64,000 nucleotides of DNA from Bagarius yarrelli (Eukaryota; Chordata; Actinopteri; Siluriformes; Sisoridae). The notes beneath the pieces are model-generated. The model searched no databases, had not been told where the DNA came from, and worked only from the letters and a program-made list of their open reading frames with translations. Shown piece by piece: positions 1 to 13,100 of this stretch (position 1 is its first letter; each line of letters opens with the position of its first letter). The translations under genes were made by a program, and so were the position numbers. The stretch is from positions 124,001-188,000 of the forward strand of contig VCAZ01000099.1 in NCBI GenBank assembly GCA_005784505.1, given 5' to 3'.

Positions 1-1461
1 TGTTTAAGGACCCAACAGTGGCTGACTTGGCAGTGGTGTGGCTTTAACCCAGATCTTTCTGTTCTTCCGATATAAATATATTCAAAACCATTTAGCATGA
101 ATGCTATTTTGCCAACTTTTATCAATCCCTATATGTTTTTTCCATATAAGCCAGTGCTTAAGGCTTAGTCACAATAAATCTATTTTTATACTACCGTGGA
201 TTTAATTCTTGGTGGAAAATATACTCATTATTTTCTTAGTGTGAAAAATAATCACAAAACACAGTTCTGCTCGATTAGTCACTGGCTTTCCATAACAGAT
301 GCTCCTTAGTACTTCTAACCACAAGGCTTACAAGTGTCTACATAGCATGTTTTTTTTCCTATTGGATAATTTAAATAGAGCTACAGTATGGATCTACAGT
401 ACCTTATTGACTCTAGTCAAAGATGTTATTTAAATCAAGCTTATTCGAAAAGATTTTGGTGTTTAGATGATTTTTTTTTTTCATTTTCAATCCAGTTGAG
501 TCATCAATCCAGTTGCTGTCTGTTTCATCAAACAGTTTGGTTATATGTAATAATGTCATAATGTAATTTTTTTATTCCTTACTTAGTCAATGTCTAGGTA
601 CAAGGTGGTCCAGACAAGGAGTTTATGTTCTCACTGTCGCTACCTAGGTTTGATTCCTGGGAACCATCTCAGCCACTGAGGGGTTAATTGTCAGTGTTGG
701 TTCCACGCCCAGATATAATAGAGGGGTTGTGTCAGGAAGGGCATCCGGTGTAAAACCTGTGCAAAATCAGATGTGTTGATTTTTTACCTATGGGGCCCCA
801 GCAGCTGTTAAGGAGGGCTTAAGAACATGTCAAATAACACCAAGCAATTTTTAGGCGTTCACTAGAGGCAATCTAATTAGTGGCGTAGGTAATTATAAAG
901 CAGACGTCAGAGCAGAGTTGGTGCAATGAAGTTGAAAGTAAAACGGGTGAACTGTCCGATTGGCAAGAATCCCAGATTCTAATTGAGTAAGCTGGTTCTA
1001 TATTTATCTTTAAATATAATTAATGCTACGCATGCTTCACACAGCAAAGAGTATGTGAATGATGTCCATATGCATTACGTAGGGTTGGTGGAAAGGGAGC
1101 AGGAGTAAAAATAGACAACCATTGGGTGGGTTGAAGAAAACAGCATCTTAGTCAATGTCTAATATTTAATATAGTCTTAACTTTTTTTTAAAATGTTTTA
1201 GGAGCAACAAAAGGGTGATTAGAATTACATTGACATCTCACAATTAATGCCTAACTCTAAGCATTTTATGTCTTTAGTTCAAAGAAATAATTTCCAAATA
1301 CATTTTCACTTATTTAATATCTTAGCATTTTTGTTAGCATTTTATTTCACTGGTTATTCACTGTAAATAACTGTAAATAAATTTGGTTGCTACTTAGTTA
1401 AAAGACTGCTTTCAGAAGGTTGTTTAAATAGATTCTACTGTATAATGCACTTTTTTTGCAG
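1..1461 (+). other. scd5 intron (partial) with SINE remnants
   Basis: No coding exon was recognised before 1462, where a polypyrimidine tract and CAG acceptor precede the first visible scd5 exon. Bases 1-50 resemble the internal part of the SINE family seen at 29201-29369. A second SINE-like element lies at 601-832. The rest is AT-rich and unremarkable. Confidence 0.6.
601..832 (+). repeat. tRNA-derived SINE with RTE-like 3' tail
   Basis: A tRNA-like head with a B-box-like string (ggtttgattcc, near 645) is followed by a body and a tail containing ggaagggcatccggtgtaaa (about 737-756). I associate that tail with RTE-type LINEs of fish. It lies in an scd5 intron. The family name was not determined. 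Confidence 0.5.
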
Positions 1462-4400
1462 AACGATATCTTTGAATGGTCTAGAGATCACAGGGCCCAT
1501 CACAAATACTCAGAGACAGACGCCGACCCTCACAATGCGAAACGAGGTTTCTTCTTTTCACACGTAGGCTGGCTGTTTATGCCTAAACACAAGGAGGTGA
1601 TTGAAAAAGGCAAGCGTCTGGACCTCAGTGATCTGCTGGCCGACCCTGTTGTAGTGTTCCAGAGGAAGTAGGTTCTATACGCTGTAATTCCGAAAATATT
1701 CACCCTTTCAAATGTTTTCATATTTTGTGTTGTTATAACCTATAATTTACATTGATATAACTATGATTATGATCTGTGAACTTCCGCATGATTTTTGTTA
1801 TTGTGACACAAATGTTAATTTAATGAAAAGCAAACATCCACACAACAGCGCTGCATCCACACAACCCATAGAGAATGTAAATTTATGCCACGCCACGTTC
1901 CACGCCTGGATGCTGTCCCTGTCCTAGGAGTATCATGCTCGACTAGTGTTAACACGGATACCTTGTTTAGATTGAGTAGTGATTCTCACTGGGGTGGCAT
2001 TGGGCGTTAAGACAATGTCAGGTAAATCTGGTGGGTTTTAATTAATTAATAGTGCAGCTAAATTAAGCAGCTAATTAATTATGCAGCTAAAGAAAAAATG
2101 ATGGTGGGATTTTTTTGTGTGGACTGCATGTTGTTCTTGTGTTTGCATAGGTTTACTCCAGGTACTCCGGTTTCTTTCCATGTACTTTACATTAATTGAT
2201 GATTTTATACTGCCCATAGAAGTGAGTGTGTGTGATTGTTTGTGTGTATGTGGCCCTGCGATAGACCCCTGCTATTCACTTAATGACAGCAGATCCCCAT
2301 GCCCTGGAATTGGACAATGGGTGGATGGATGGATTATCTTTCGTATGGCTTTATTCTCCTTACTTTTATTACCATCTATAAAACATTGCGAATCAATAGG
2401 CACATAACTCTCAAAAATTTGCTTACAAATTCAAGACTTGTATTATTTGTTCAATATTTATGCTCCTGTTAGGTTTGTACATTTCTTCGCTCAAAGGATA
2501 CAGTGTGGTCTGGGGCATAGTTTGACTTAAAGGGGTGTTCGTCCAAAATATGTTGAGAACCACCGTAGTTGACATTGTGTTGAAATTATGATGGAAAAAA
2601 GGATTACATGAAATTGAAAAATAAAAATAAAAGTGGGCCTGAGTGGGACAAATTAAATGTCAACACTAAGCAACAGTGTTAAAAATTTTTTAAAGCAATT
2701 ACAGCGAGTTCAATCCATATGATTTACTAGCCCAAGTATTTTAGATCCTAAAGTGAATCACCACCTCCACTCACATGTACGAACATCATTCCAATAGTAG
2801 GTATTTGCTGACTAAAGACACTTATGAAAATGAACCATGCTTTTATCACAAAAACACAGATATACTGTGGTAGTTGTGTGCTTATCCAAATGGTAATGTG
2901 CCAAACATACAGTCAGCATATTGTGGTTTTACATTTGACTGTTTGTCTCCAGATTTCACTTATTACTACACCCAAACACAAACCTCCAGTTTTACAGGTT
3001 TAAGGGAAGTCCCAGATAAAATTGCGTGTTAAAGATGTTAATCTTAACTGTAAACAATTTGCGGTAATCTTAAAATAAGCCAGTGCCATAGTTTTGTCTT
3101 ACGATGCACACTATTATTGTGTTCTTTACATGTTTTAAAACAAATAAAAAGTATATTGTTATTTAGTTTGTTTTCCAAAATGGTAAAAGAAACTTATAAC
3201 ACTGCATTAAAACACTGTCAGAAAAGATGCTTTATCTTCTTAGTATGGCATCAACCAACAGGATTATCCAGAATTCAACGTGACGAGACGTCGGCTTCAC
3301 ATTCTTTATTCATGATAGAGTCTAGCCACAGAAGTCTTGGCATATTTAACTGGGCCAATCAGGGTTTGATCTGGCTTTAGCTGTATATTTAAGTATATGT
3401 TGTCATAACCTTCATCTCTATTCCTTGCTAATGAAAAGCATTACCTACAGCAGCAGAGGTAATACTTCAGTATTGAGTTGGCTTGTTGTATTTGACGATA
3501 TATAATCTATGATCATTCAAGGTTAATTTCAGATTGTATCAATACAAAATGTATTAAAAAAATGGGAAAATTTGTTATTATAAAGTATCTTATACACTAT
3601 TACATTATTTTTATACAGATATTACAAAATCTCAGTGCTCTTGATGTGCTTCATCTTGCCCACGCTGGTGCCATGGTACTTCTGGGGTGAAAGTATGTGG
3701 AATTCATACTTCCTGGCCTCTATCTTACGTTACACCGTTGTTCTCAATCTCACCTGGTTAGTCAACAGTGCTGCCCATATGTACGGCAACCGGCCCTACA
3801 ACAGGAATATCAACCCTCGAGAAAACTGCTTGGTCACGTTTGGAGCTATTGGTATGTTTGCTTTTTTTCTTTCTGTCCAACTAGTAGTGTGTTTTAATGG
3901 GAAACTGTGAACGCTCATTTACAGTGGTGAAATCTTTGAACAATTTAATTACAACAGTTAACTTTATTTTATAAATTTTATCAGAATGTGTTTTTTTAAT
4001 TGTTAAATTAATCTATGCTCCTTTCAAATCGTTAAATCTGATAGGGACTCAACTTGCATTTGTTGATAAAAATTAACGATGGAATAAAAGTACTGATAGA
4101 TGGCTTGTATTTATATTTGAAATCAATTAGTTAAAATTAAGTTTAGTCTGTTCAGCTAGTGTATTTATTACATCAGAGTGATGGTGATTTATAAATCGCA
4201 TCGATTAAAAGGTTTAAAAAAACAGCTGTGACAGTAGTTTGGGCCAAAATGAATCTTCTTTAGAAAGCATGACTTTAAGAGTTGTTTGGCTAGTAATAAC
4301 GTTTTGTTTTAATAAACTAAAAAGCGAAAAACAGACACTAGTGGAGGAACCACTATACAGAGCCGCTGTTACATAAATTAGAACTGTAAAGTGATTTGTT

Positions 4401-5191
4401 TGCAAATACTCTACAACAGGTATAACAGGTATAACGAATAAATACTACATCATATTGTTTGGCGATTAAAACCTTTAACATGTTAGCTGTTAGCATTAAC
4501 AGATTGCCTTTTTACATGCACATACATGCATACATACATACATCTTCTGTCTTCTCTTCTTGTGGGCTTTCTGATTCTCATTTTTCCTCCTACTCTGCAT
4601 GTGCAATTCTACCACTTTGATGCACTTTATTCACAGTTTAAAACGCTGTAGTTTGCCTTGTCTTTGCATCTTTTGGTCCGTCCAATGATCGCAATAGTCA
4701 TCGGGTATATTTTTTTTAATGTAATGACTAAAATATTTAAAGCTATTTTAAAATCCATGGTCACCCTGTTATTTTTAATATCTTTGTATGTGCTGTAAGT
4801 ATGCTTGTATTAAATGAATATAATGCAGTAAACTATGCTTTTGTGAAATTATCTATATCTTCGATAAATTACCAGAAATCTCCCAAATACTTATTTACTT
4901 ATTACAGTTCAAGACTTTGTATTGTACAATAACTACATTGTTATTGTATTTATAAAATAGTTTCTGTTTACAGTGGTCTTAATAACTTTTCTTCTGACAG
5001 GGGAAGGTTTCCACAACTTCCATCACACGTTTCCTTTTGATTATGCGGCCAGTGAATTTGGTCTGCGCTACAACCCTACCACATGTTTCATCGATCTCAT
5101 GTGCTGGCTTGGCCTTGCCAGCAACCGAAAGAAAGCCACACCGGAGATGATCACAGCTCGGAAACTAAGGACAGGTGATGGAAGCGCCTGA
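1462..5191 (+). CDS. scd5: Stearoyl-CoA desaturase 5-type (3' part, cut by the left edge)
   Basis: This is an ER membrane delta-9 acyl-CoA desaturase that makes oleoyl- and palmitoleoyl-CoA. Three coding exons are visible: 1462-1667, 3619-3851 and 5001-5191 (TGA), giving the C-terminal 209 residues, the same number as the matching part of human SCD5 (330 aa). The di-iron ligands are present: HRAHH in the first exon, NSAAH in the second and HNFHH in the third. Details favour SCD5 over SCD1: NDIFEWSRDH rather than NDVYEWARDH, WNSYFLASILRY, and a C-terminus ending TGDGSA close to SCD5's TGDSSA. The neighbour tmem150c also matches the human SCD5 locus. All borders are GT-AG and in frame. The N-terminal exons, including the first histidine box, lie outside the window. 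The SCD-family call is certain; the SCD5 orthology rests on residues plus synteny. Confidence 0.92.
2101..2337 (+). repeat. Degenerate SINE (same family as 6491-6814)
   Basis: The strings ggtttactccaggtactccggtttc and tggatggatggatta, with the ccctgcgatagacccctg block between them, match the reverse complement of the element at 6491-6814. It lies in the first visible scd5 intron. The tRNA-like head is not clear here, so this is a 5'-truncated or diverged copy. Confidence 0.5.
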
Positions 5192-6290
5192 AAAACCGAA
5201 TGCAGCATCAGCACCACCTGTTATAGCAGAATGGCAACATTAAAGTAGTGTTGTGTTCTCTCTTTATCTGTCACAGGGCAGTTAACAAGGTAATAATGTT
5301 GATGGCTTAAATTTAGCTTGAACCTGTGAATAGTTCTTGCTGTTTCATAAGGAAATAGATATTTTTGTTTTTTGTTAGTAAGACAATCTTACTTTAGCAT
5401 TAGCCAATGTATCCATATATTTTGTAGCATACATATAGTAATGCTATATTTTTATTTGCCCTGTACTATCCTATAAACTATCATCGTGATCTTATCTTCA
5501 CTATAATCTGCCGTGTGCAGACTTTGCCTTAAATTTGCTGCTTTTAGTGATTTTACCAAAAACTGACACTTTAACTTAAAAAAGCCCAGGTTGTTTGTGC
5601 TTTTTATAAACACAGGGTCTAATCGATCTAATTGATAAGATAATTAAATTTGCACTATTTAAACAGACATTCATGCTAATGGACTTGGCATGGGGTCTTA
5701 CTTATTTCTTCTGTGGCTAATATTAAAATATACGGTGTAAGGATGTTTACCCAAATTTTGTGGGAATGCAAGGAAAATGTATAACTATTGTCCCCTGTTT
5801 TAAAAACTGGATTCTACATGTCCGATATATGTTGCTCACATTAATGCCCTAGGTTATGATGTGATTTTCTACCATTTTCTTTCATGTCTATTTGCTCCTA
5901 AGGGCAATGATGCATGGCTGTGTAACTTGTTGCTCTGTGTACATCAATGCATGTAACTGCATTCGTCTTTAACCTGCTAAAAGAAGGAACTTTCATTTAG
6001 ATTCCTGGCAAAATATTGTAATTATAAAATAATGAGTTAATTATAATGTGAGTCACAAGTAACAGCCTGGTTTAGTGCTGCTAACAGAATTAATCAAGTA
6101 CATATTTTTGACATTATTAATGCATTTGCGAAATATAATTGAGTTTAATATAAAATAGAGAAAGTTAATATATTTGACACTCGCAGACATTAGCAGACCA
6201 ATTAATATATCTTATATTTTATATAGCTTAAATAAGTTTTAAAAAAGTGTTCTGTGTTTATAATAAATCATTTGTGATGTACATAACTCT
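5192..6290 (+). other. scd5: Probable scd5 3' UTR with poly(A) signal
   Basis: This is non-coding, AT-rich sequence after the scd5 stop codon. An AATAAA hexamer at 6262-6267 is a reasonable end for a roughly 1.1-kb 3' UTR. SCD family transcripts usually have long 3' UTRs, but the true end is inferred and other hexamers cannot be excluded. Confidence 0.4.
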
Positions 6291-6490
6291 TGTGCTACTG
6301 TGTTGATTAGTGCTGTATTTTCATTAATCCTGTAAGAAGGCAAAATTTTTGTTTTCTGATTATATAGGGACTATGCTTGTGATTTCACAAAGTAATCTTA
6401 TCTTATTAAATGTAAAAACTAAATTTTGAAAAATATCAGTATTTGGGATCTCTGAATTTTTTCAGAGCTGAATTTTCTTGTCTTGATTCT

Positions 6491-6814
6491 ATTCATTCAT
6501 TCATTCCCTAATTCAGTGTCACAGGAATCTGCTGAAGCCTATTCCAAAAACCTATGAAAGGGCGAAAGGCAGGAGGGGTACACCCTGGACAGGTCGCCAG
6601 TCCATTATAGGCCACACACACACAATTTAGAATCACCAGTCAACCTAACATACATGTTTTTGGACTGAGGAAAATGGAGTACCTGGAGTAAACCCACACA
6701 AGCAGAGGGAAAACATGCAAACTCCACACAGAAAGGCCCCTGCCTGGTAATCGAACCCGGCCTTTTTGCTATGAGGCAACAGTTCTAACCACTAAGCGAC
6801 AGTGCTGCCCTGAT
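6491..6814 (-). repeat. tRNA-derived SINE, nearly complete
   Basis: Read on the minus strand it starts with a tRNA-like head: an A-box-like gcttagtggttagaactgt and a B-box-like gggttcgattacc. The body contains gtgtggagtttgcatgtttt and it ends with a cattcattcattc-type tail at 6491. This is a very common teleost SINE layout. Partial relatives lie at 2101-2337, 7840-7905 and 8936-9161. Confidence 0.7.
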
Positions 6815-7139
6815 TCTATTTATTTCTATAATAATGTTCAAACACAGTGGTGTACTATAGGGGTTTTAGTCAGGGACTTCAGTAATCAACTGTGACTTGG
6901 TAAAGCTATTTAGCCTGTCAAAGTAAGAATCATTCCATGTCCCTTTACTTATATTAAAAAAAGAAACACAGCGAACAAAAATAGCTTGTTGTGCTCGGTT
7001 GCTAATGTTAGCTGTTAGCCACTCATAGTGCTCATAGCAAAAACATTTTCTGTTAGTAAAGCCAGTTCGGGTTGTAAGTATTTCTTTCTCAACTATTTCT
7101 TTCCTCAATTAGTTAAATAACAGAGCTGACACACACACA

Positions 7140-7246
7140 GCATTGTCAGACGCCCTTATCCAGAGCGACTTACATTTATCTCTTTTTTACAACTGAGCAA
7201 TTAGAAGTTAAGGATCTTGCCCAACAGTAGCACCTTGGCGTGACAG
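7140..7246 (-). repeat. SINE fragment with LINE-like tail (TTATCCAGAGCGACTTACAT family)
   Basis: It contains gacgcccttatccagagcga and gagcaattagaagttaaggatcttgcccaacagtagcacctt. It is the 3' half of the tRNA-derived family whose fuller copies are at 29201-29369 and 35318-35503. Confidence 0.6.
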
Positions 7247-7753
7247 GGGATTTTATGTATATAATAGATAATATATTCAACTTTATAAATATATATGAAA
7301 CATAATGTGATGAACGAGCACGTTGACTTTCACTTTCATAGCCCGGAAATTCCCGATAAACCCAACCCTGAGCACTTCGATAGATCCAGAGGGCGGGCTG
7401 TCACTTAACGGCAACATTTGATTGGCTGATGATTCTGTCGCTAATACCAGTTACAAATCAGACTAAAGACTAGCACTATCTAAAGCGCTGGCTCCAGTCC
7501 TTTACAATATAGTATATTCCAGTTCGACCTTAACAAAACTACTCTTATTTTGTGAACGTAAATCTAATGAAAAATTTTATAGTGTTTTTTTTTTTCAGTG
7601 TGTTCAAAGTGTTCTTTGTCTTTTTATATTTATACAGTTCATCGTGTTATACTATTATGATTAGTGCATTATTAATAAGAAATTATTATCAACCACGAAT
7701 CTGAAATAAAATTATATACACACAATCACACTCACTCCTATGGGCAGGTTAGA

Positions 7754-7806
<53 letters not shown>

Positions 7807-7832
7807 GATTGATTGATTGATTGATTGATTCT
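7754..7832. repeat. Microsatellite (TATC)n followed by (GATT)n
   Basis: About thirteen TATC units are followed at once by about six GATT units. A diverged SINE tail abuts it on the right (7833-7905). It lies between scd5 and tmem150c. Confidence 0.95.
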
Positions 7833-8935
7833 AAATTGAGTGAGTGAGTGTGTGTTTGGCCCTGTAATGGACTAGCGCCTGGTCCAGGTCCTGCTCCTGC
7901 CTTTCTGACAGACAAGCAGAGAAATGTAAAGAGAGAGAAACAAGTTGAAAAATAGAGAGACAGATAAGCAGAGAACTGGAAAGACAGGTAGATAGGGGGA
8001 GAGAGACCTTTCAGTGTCGCTAAGAATTTTAAAAAAAAAACAGCAAAATCCCCCACTCGTTTTTATTCGACTCTGTAGATATTTTTCTGTTTCTTTTTGT
8101 GGAGGACTTCCCGTGTGTATTTGTTGTAATTCGAAAGTCAAGAGCCCGTAACTACACTTACACACACTCTGCCTCCCCACCCATCCGGACCAGTGCAGGG
8201 CACCACGAGAGAGAAACTGGTCGTCATCAAATAAGGACAAGACGAGGATTTTACACAGAACAAAAGTGCACTTATTATAAGGTAACACTTTCAAGCTAAA
8301 CACTCCAGACAAAAGCCTCTTTTGATAGGGATTAAAAGACGCGGCGCGTTAGCTTAGCTTCCATTTTATGAGCTGTGTAGCAGACAGACCTGCTTCCAGT
8401 TTTAACAATAATTCATAATGTCTCACTTGGTACGTTTGAAGTAACCATTATTATGTTTAATAGTTTTTGTTCTACTGTAATCTACATTCCAGAGCGGATT
8501 TATCATGAGGTGTTATTAGGAAACAAGGGGAAAAAACGTGTTTTTTTTTTAAATCGTGAGTCTTTATAACGTTGGACGCTGGAGTTATAGAATTGTCCCA
8601 GTGTCTAAAAGACTTGATAGTTCAACTGTAAAAATATCTAAATAAAGATAATATAATAAGATATAACACGCCATTAAGGCATATGCCTAATAGATAACTA
8701 GGAAGAGACATTATACACCCCTAAAATAGGGATTATTATTGTGCAGGAAAACATCTATACTTATACATGATTTTTTTAACATGGTCAAAGCATTTAGTTT
8801 GTAAGTGTAATTATTTAGTCTGTTCATGTAGTTTGGACATTTAGTATTTATTTAGCTTTAAAGATTATTCCATACTGGTCAGGTTCTCGGTAGATCCTGA
8901 GCCTAGCCTGGAAGCCCTGAGTGTTAAGGTAGGAA

Positions 8936-9161
8936 TACAATTTGGATGGGTTGCCAGTCCCTCACAAAGCACTTTGCATGTTCAGGTGTGACACTTCACA
9001 AGGCATTTTGCACACACATGCATCATGCCCACACCAGGGAGCAAATTCACTCACTGACATGTTTTGGATACTGACAGAAACCCGCTTACAGACAAAGAAC
9101 AGAAGGAACTATTTCAGAGACAGAAATTCAAGCTCAGGATCAAACACTGGAGCTAAGCGAC
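8936..9161 (-). repeat. Degenerate SINE relative
   Basis: It contains gggttgccagtccctcacaaag at the left and gaaattcaagctcaggatcaaac at the right. These are diverged forms of the 3' body and B-box region of the element at 6491-6814. No gene is seen here; open reading frames over it are repeat-derived. Confidence 0.4.
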
Positions 9162-9567
9162 AATAATGTGTGAACAGTTTCGAAGAGTCATGGAAACCTA
9201 TAACATCTGTATATTTTATACTATGATTTATGATTTATGTAACCACATAATAAGTAGAAATACAGAATCCAATACAAATGAGGTTTAAAATACCATAACA
9301 GTGTGATTAATATTGTGCATATCAGATAAAGAAGTTAGAAAAAGAAAACACCAGACAATGAACCAAATACAAAAGAGGTAAATCACAAAGAAAAACCTGT
9401 TTAGCAACAATAATGAAATGTGACTGGAAATAATAATATCTAATCATATACTCATACTAATAATATCTGATTCCTACTTCATTAATTTAAGTATTTAAAA
9501 AACAAGTACCTAATTTTCTTTTTTTGAAGGTCAAATAAACGATGTGTTTAAATCTAGAAATGGAGAA

Positions 9568-9568
<1 letters not shown>

Positions 9569-9625
<57 letters not shown>
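9569..9625. repeat. Microsatellite (TA)n
   Basis: A pure TA dinucleotide run of about 57 bases lies about 540 bases upstream of the first tmem150c coding exon. Confidence 0.97.
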
Positions 9626-9629
<4 letters not shown>

Positions 9630-10186
9630 TTTAATGTTTTTACTGACAGCAATCCAAAAATTTGCTTATAACCGAACCTGTTATGTTATATGTACATTTT
9701 AGTGTTTACAAATGCACATATGCATTTTTTTCCCCAATTGCTTTGTAACTAAACACTTCAACGAGTCCAGTAAATCCTATTGGAATAATGAAATCTAATT
9801 CCAGCTCAGTATAACTAGAACTCGATAAAATGGAAATGGCCACATGTCTATAACACCATATTCTATAAAGAAAATGTTGTGGGCTTGGAGCTGTCCGCTG
9901 ATTGGGTGCTGAATTTGTCTTTACAGGCTATTTTATTTGAGCTATCTGTACAAGAAAATTGACCTTATTTACTGAGTCGTTGATGCAACTGTATCGCACT
10001 TTGCATGTTTGCATAAATGTACATCAATGCAACAACAACTTCAAATCATATGCAATGTACATAGATGGCAAATCTTAACCCTCTCACCATTTTCATACTG
10101 ATCCAAATCAAGGTTTTGGAATGTTTTTTGGAAAGGTTTTATTCCTCCACATTCTCTCTTTTTCAGGTTAAGTTTGTGTCGCAGCC

Positions 10187-13100
10187 ATGAAGAAATGCAG
10201 CCCTTGGACATTTCTTCCTGTTATGTTTTCATTCTTTACAGCAGCAGGTTTATGGGTTGTGTAAGTATTAAACCATCAGTTTTTTCTTTCTGTCTGTAGC
10301 TTTTTTGAACCAGTGGTATATCTCGTTTTAATTCTCTGTACAATGCACCACCATATGATGTATTGATACTGTGGAATATCCAGTTTTGTATCATGTGTTA
10401 CACTTGTATTTGTGTTACACTGTAATACTGCAACTTTTGTGCTGTCGGCTTGACCTGAATTAAGATTTGCGAAAATAATGGAGGTAAATCTTTCTTCTAT
10501 ACTTGAACAGATATTTTATAGCTGTGGAGGATGACAAAATCACACCGCTAAGCTCTGAATATAAGTAAGTTTAATTCTATTCTTGAATATCTTGTATCAA
10601 TATAGGTTAATATCATATTACTGTATCCATCTGCTTCAAATAGATGATGAGATTGTTTTTCTACAGGAGATCGGTTTCAAAGTCTCCTCCATATATAAGG
10701 TATGAATGACTAATATGCTTTTTTTTAATTGCTTCTTGTAGGAAGCTTGTCTTATTACCTTTCTGTTCTTTTTTTCTTTTCTATTGTATCTTCTAGCATT
10801 GCAGGTGATACTCCACCAGCCAGTTGTGTTTTTAGCCAAGTCATGAACATGGCAGCTTTTGTGGGTAAGAGTAGTGATCTGTGTACCCAGGTTTTGTTTT
10901 ATATACTTATATTATTTAGGGTAAATAAACATAACATCTTACTAGGGCTGGGCAATATGGCAAAAATGTAATCTCGATAATTTTTTTTTTTAATTGTTAA
11001 TGCGGCTAGCTTTAAAAGAGAATCGCAATAATGACTGAAACCACAAATAATATAGGGTTAATTAATTACGTTTTAAAGTATAGTTTATTAACGAAAACAG
11101 ATTAAGCATTTGTCTTTAAAAAAAATCAAGACAAGTTAATAAATAAGCACAATATTACCCCCTCTGCTAAAATCTGTACGGTTAAATGGCATGAAAGGGC
11201 ATGTGACACCTGAGTCAAGTGCAGCGGCTATTTTGTTTGTTTTGTGTAGCGTTTCCCTCATGTTAACACAGACTTCACGATCCGGACTCGCAGTCTACGT
11301 ATTTTATATGGACTACACATTTTACTGAATTCGTTTGTTTGAAACATAAACACATGATTTTTTTTGTTGGAGTTTTATGGCGTAATGACTTGTCAATTAG
11401 TTTTTAAAAACGTTTTGTGATTGTATGTTTGGCTTCTGGTGGTCTGAAAAAGACACTGATTGTACCTGGTGTTATTGTATCTCAAAATAATTGTTGCTTT
11501 ATTCATTCACAAGAATCTCAGCTTTCCAAATCCATATAATATAATCCATATCGAATAAAAATGCCCAGATCTTATCATCGTTATAGACATAAAGTTTATC
11601 GCGATTCTTCATGAATCATGATTTGCTAAAAATGTTGAATAATTTATAAAAGTTGTTTCTCTTATCTGCTTGAAGAAAAACTAAATAATTGTTTTATCTG
11701 GCAAATAATTTTATTTTATTATAAAAAATAAAAAAACAAGTACTATATATGCAAAAGTATGCGGATGCCTGACAATGACACACACACATACATGGCCCTT
11801 TTTGAAACTCTTTCCACAAAGTTCAAACCCGTTACATCATGACAATTTCTCCGCGGATAAAAGGACTCCAGACTTGATCTCCACTCTCTTCAAAACAAAC
11901 TAAAACATCAATTTTGTACCTCTTCACCTGAGATCACATTCTGACCTCGATAATTGTGTGGCCACCTTTAAAAAAAAGCCTTCTTTAAAAAGTAGAGGCT
12001 GTTTTATCTAAAGCTGTGTTGGTGTTTGAAAATAGGCACATATGGGTTTAATGAAATAGGCACATGGGTGTAATGTTCGAGAATTAGCAATTTGACCATG
12101 ATTTAAATCTGTATATACAGATTTAAATCAATTAAATTTTAATATAATCATTTTATTTTGCCAGGCTTCATTCTTGGCGTCCTCAGATACTTACAACTAA
12201 AGCCTCGGGTCCGTAAGCCTTGGCTCAACATCATCAGTTTGGTAGCTCTGTCTTTAGCCTGCTTCGGTATGACCTTAGTTGGGAATTTTCAGGTATAGTA
12301 TGGTTTCTTCTTGAAAAATGGAAAAATTCATCTTTTTGTCTGTCTATATGTTAAGGTTATTTAAATCAAACTTTTATTTTTAATTTCTCAGTTCTCTCAA
12401 TTTCTCAGTACAGTTAATAGTTTTATAAGTGATCAATTGTGTTTACTGTTGTTTATAGTTGTCAAATGACGAAGAGCTCCACAATGTTGGCACATCCATG
12501 ACCTTTGGCTTAGGCACATTGTTTTGTTGGATCCAGTCATTCATGACTATGAAGGTCAACTTAAGGAACGAAGGCAAATGTGCCGGCATACCACGATTCC
12601 TGCTGTCAGGAGCAGTCACTTTCTGCATGCTGCTTTGTATCCTTTATATGTCTAACATACAGTACAATAAATCACTTAGCGAGATGTGAGTGTTTTAACA
12701 TTAATTATTAAATTGAAGTGTTGATAGAATAAAATGCAATACAGGTTTATAATATTGTTTAAATTAATTTCTGTACTTTCTACACAGTAGTACAAATCTT
12801 AGTTTTTTTTTTTATAATTGCACTTATACTAATACCTAATAATTCTATAAAATCACAGCTTATTTGCAAGGTCATTTAAAGTTTCTCTAAAGTTGAATGT
12901 CAACAGATATTATTTAAACAAAAAAAAATCTATCGTTATGCTTTTATTTTAAGTTAATTAAAATCTTTATTGAAGGAGGTCTAAAGTTTCAGTGCAACAT
13001 TAAGTATTTTTTCATCATAGGTTAAACATAAGGACAGGTTATTTAGTATTTTAGTTTATTTAAGTTATTGAAAAAACTGGCATTGATAATTTTGGTTTTT

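Larger units (their letters stand above)
6291..10166. other. scd5-tmem150c intergenic / tmem150c 5' region
   Basis: No protein-coding exon was recognised. The stretch holds the repeats listed separately. The moderately GC-richer part at about 7320-8350 might contain the tmem150c promoter and an untranslated first exon, because the ATG exon begins at a 3' splice site (10165-10166). I could not place either. Confidence 0.4.

Noticed and set aside
7796..8312. Overlapping open reading frames up to 146 aa on the minus strand and 66 aa on the plus strand
   Set aside because: They lie over a TATC/GATT microsatellite and SINE tail, with low-complexity Ser/Leu-rich products and no family resemblance.
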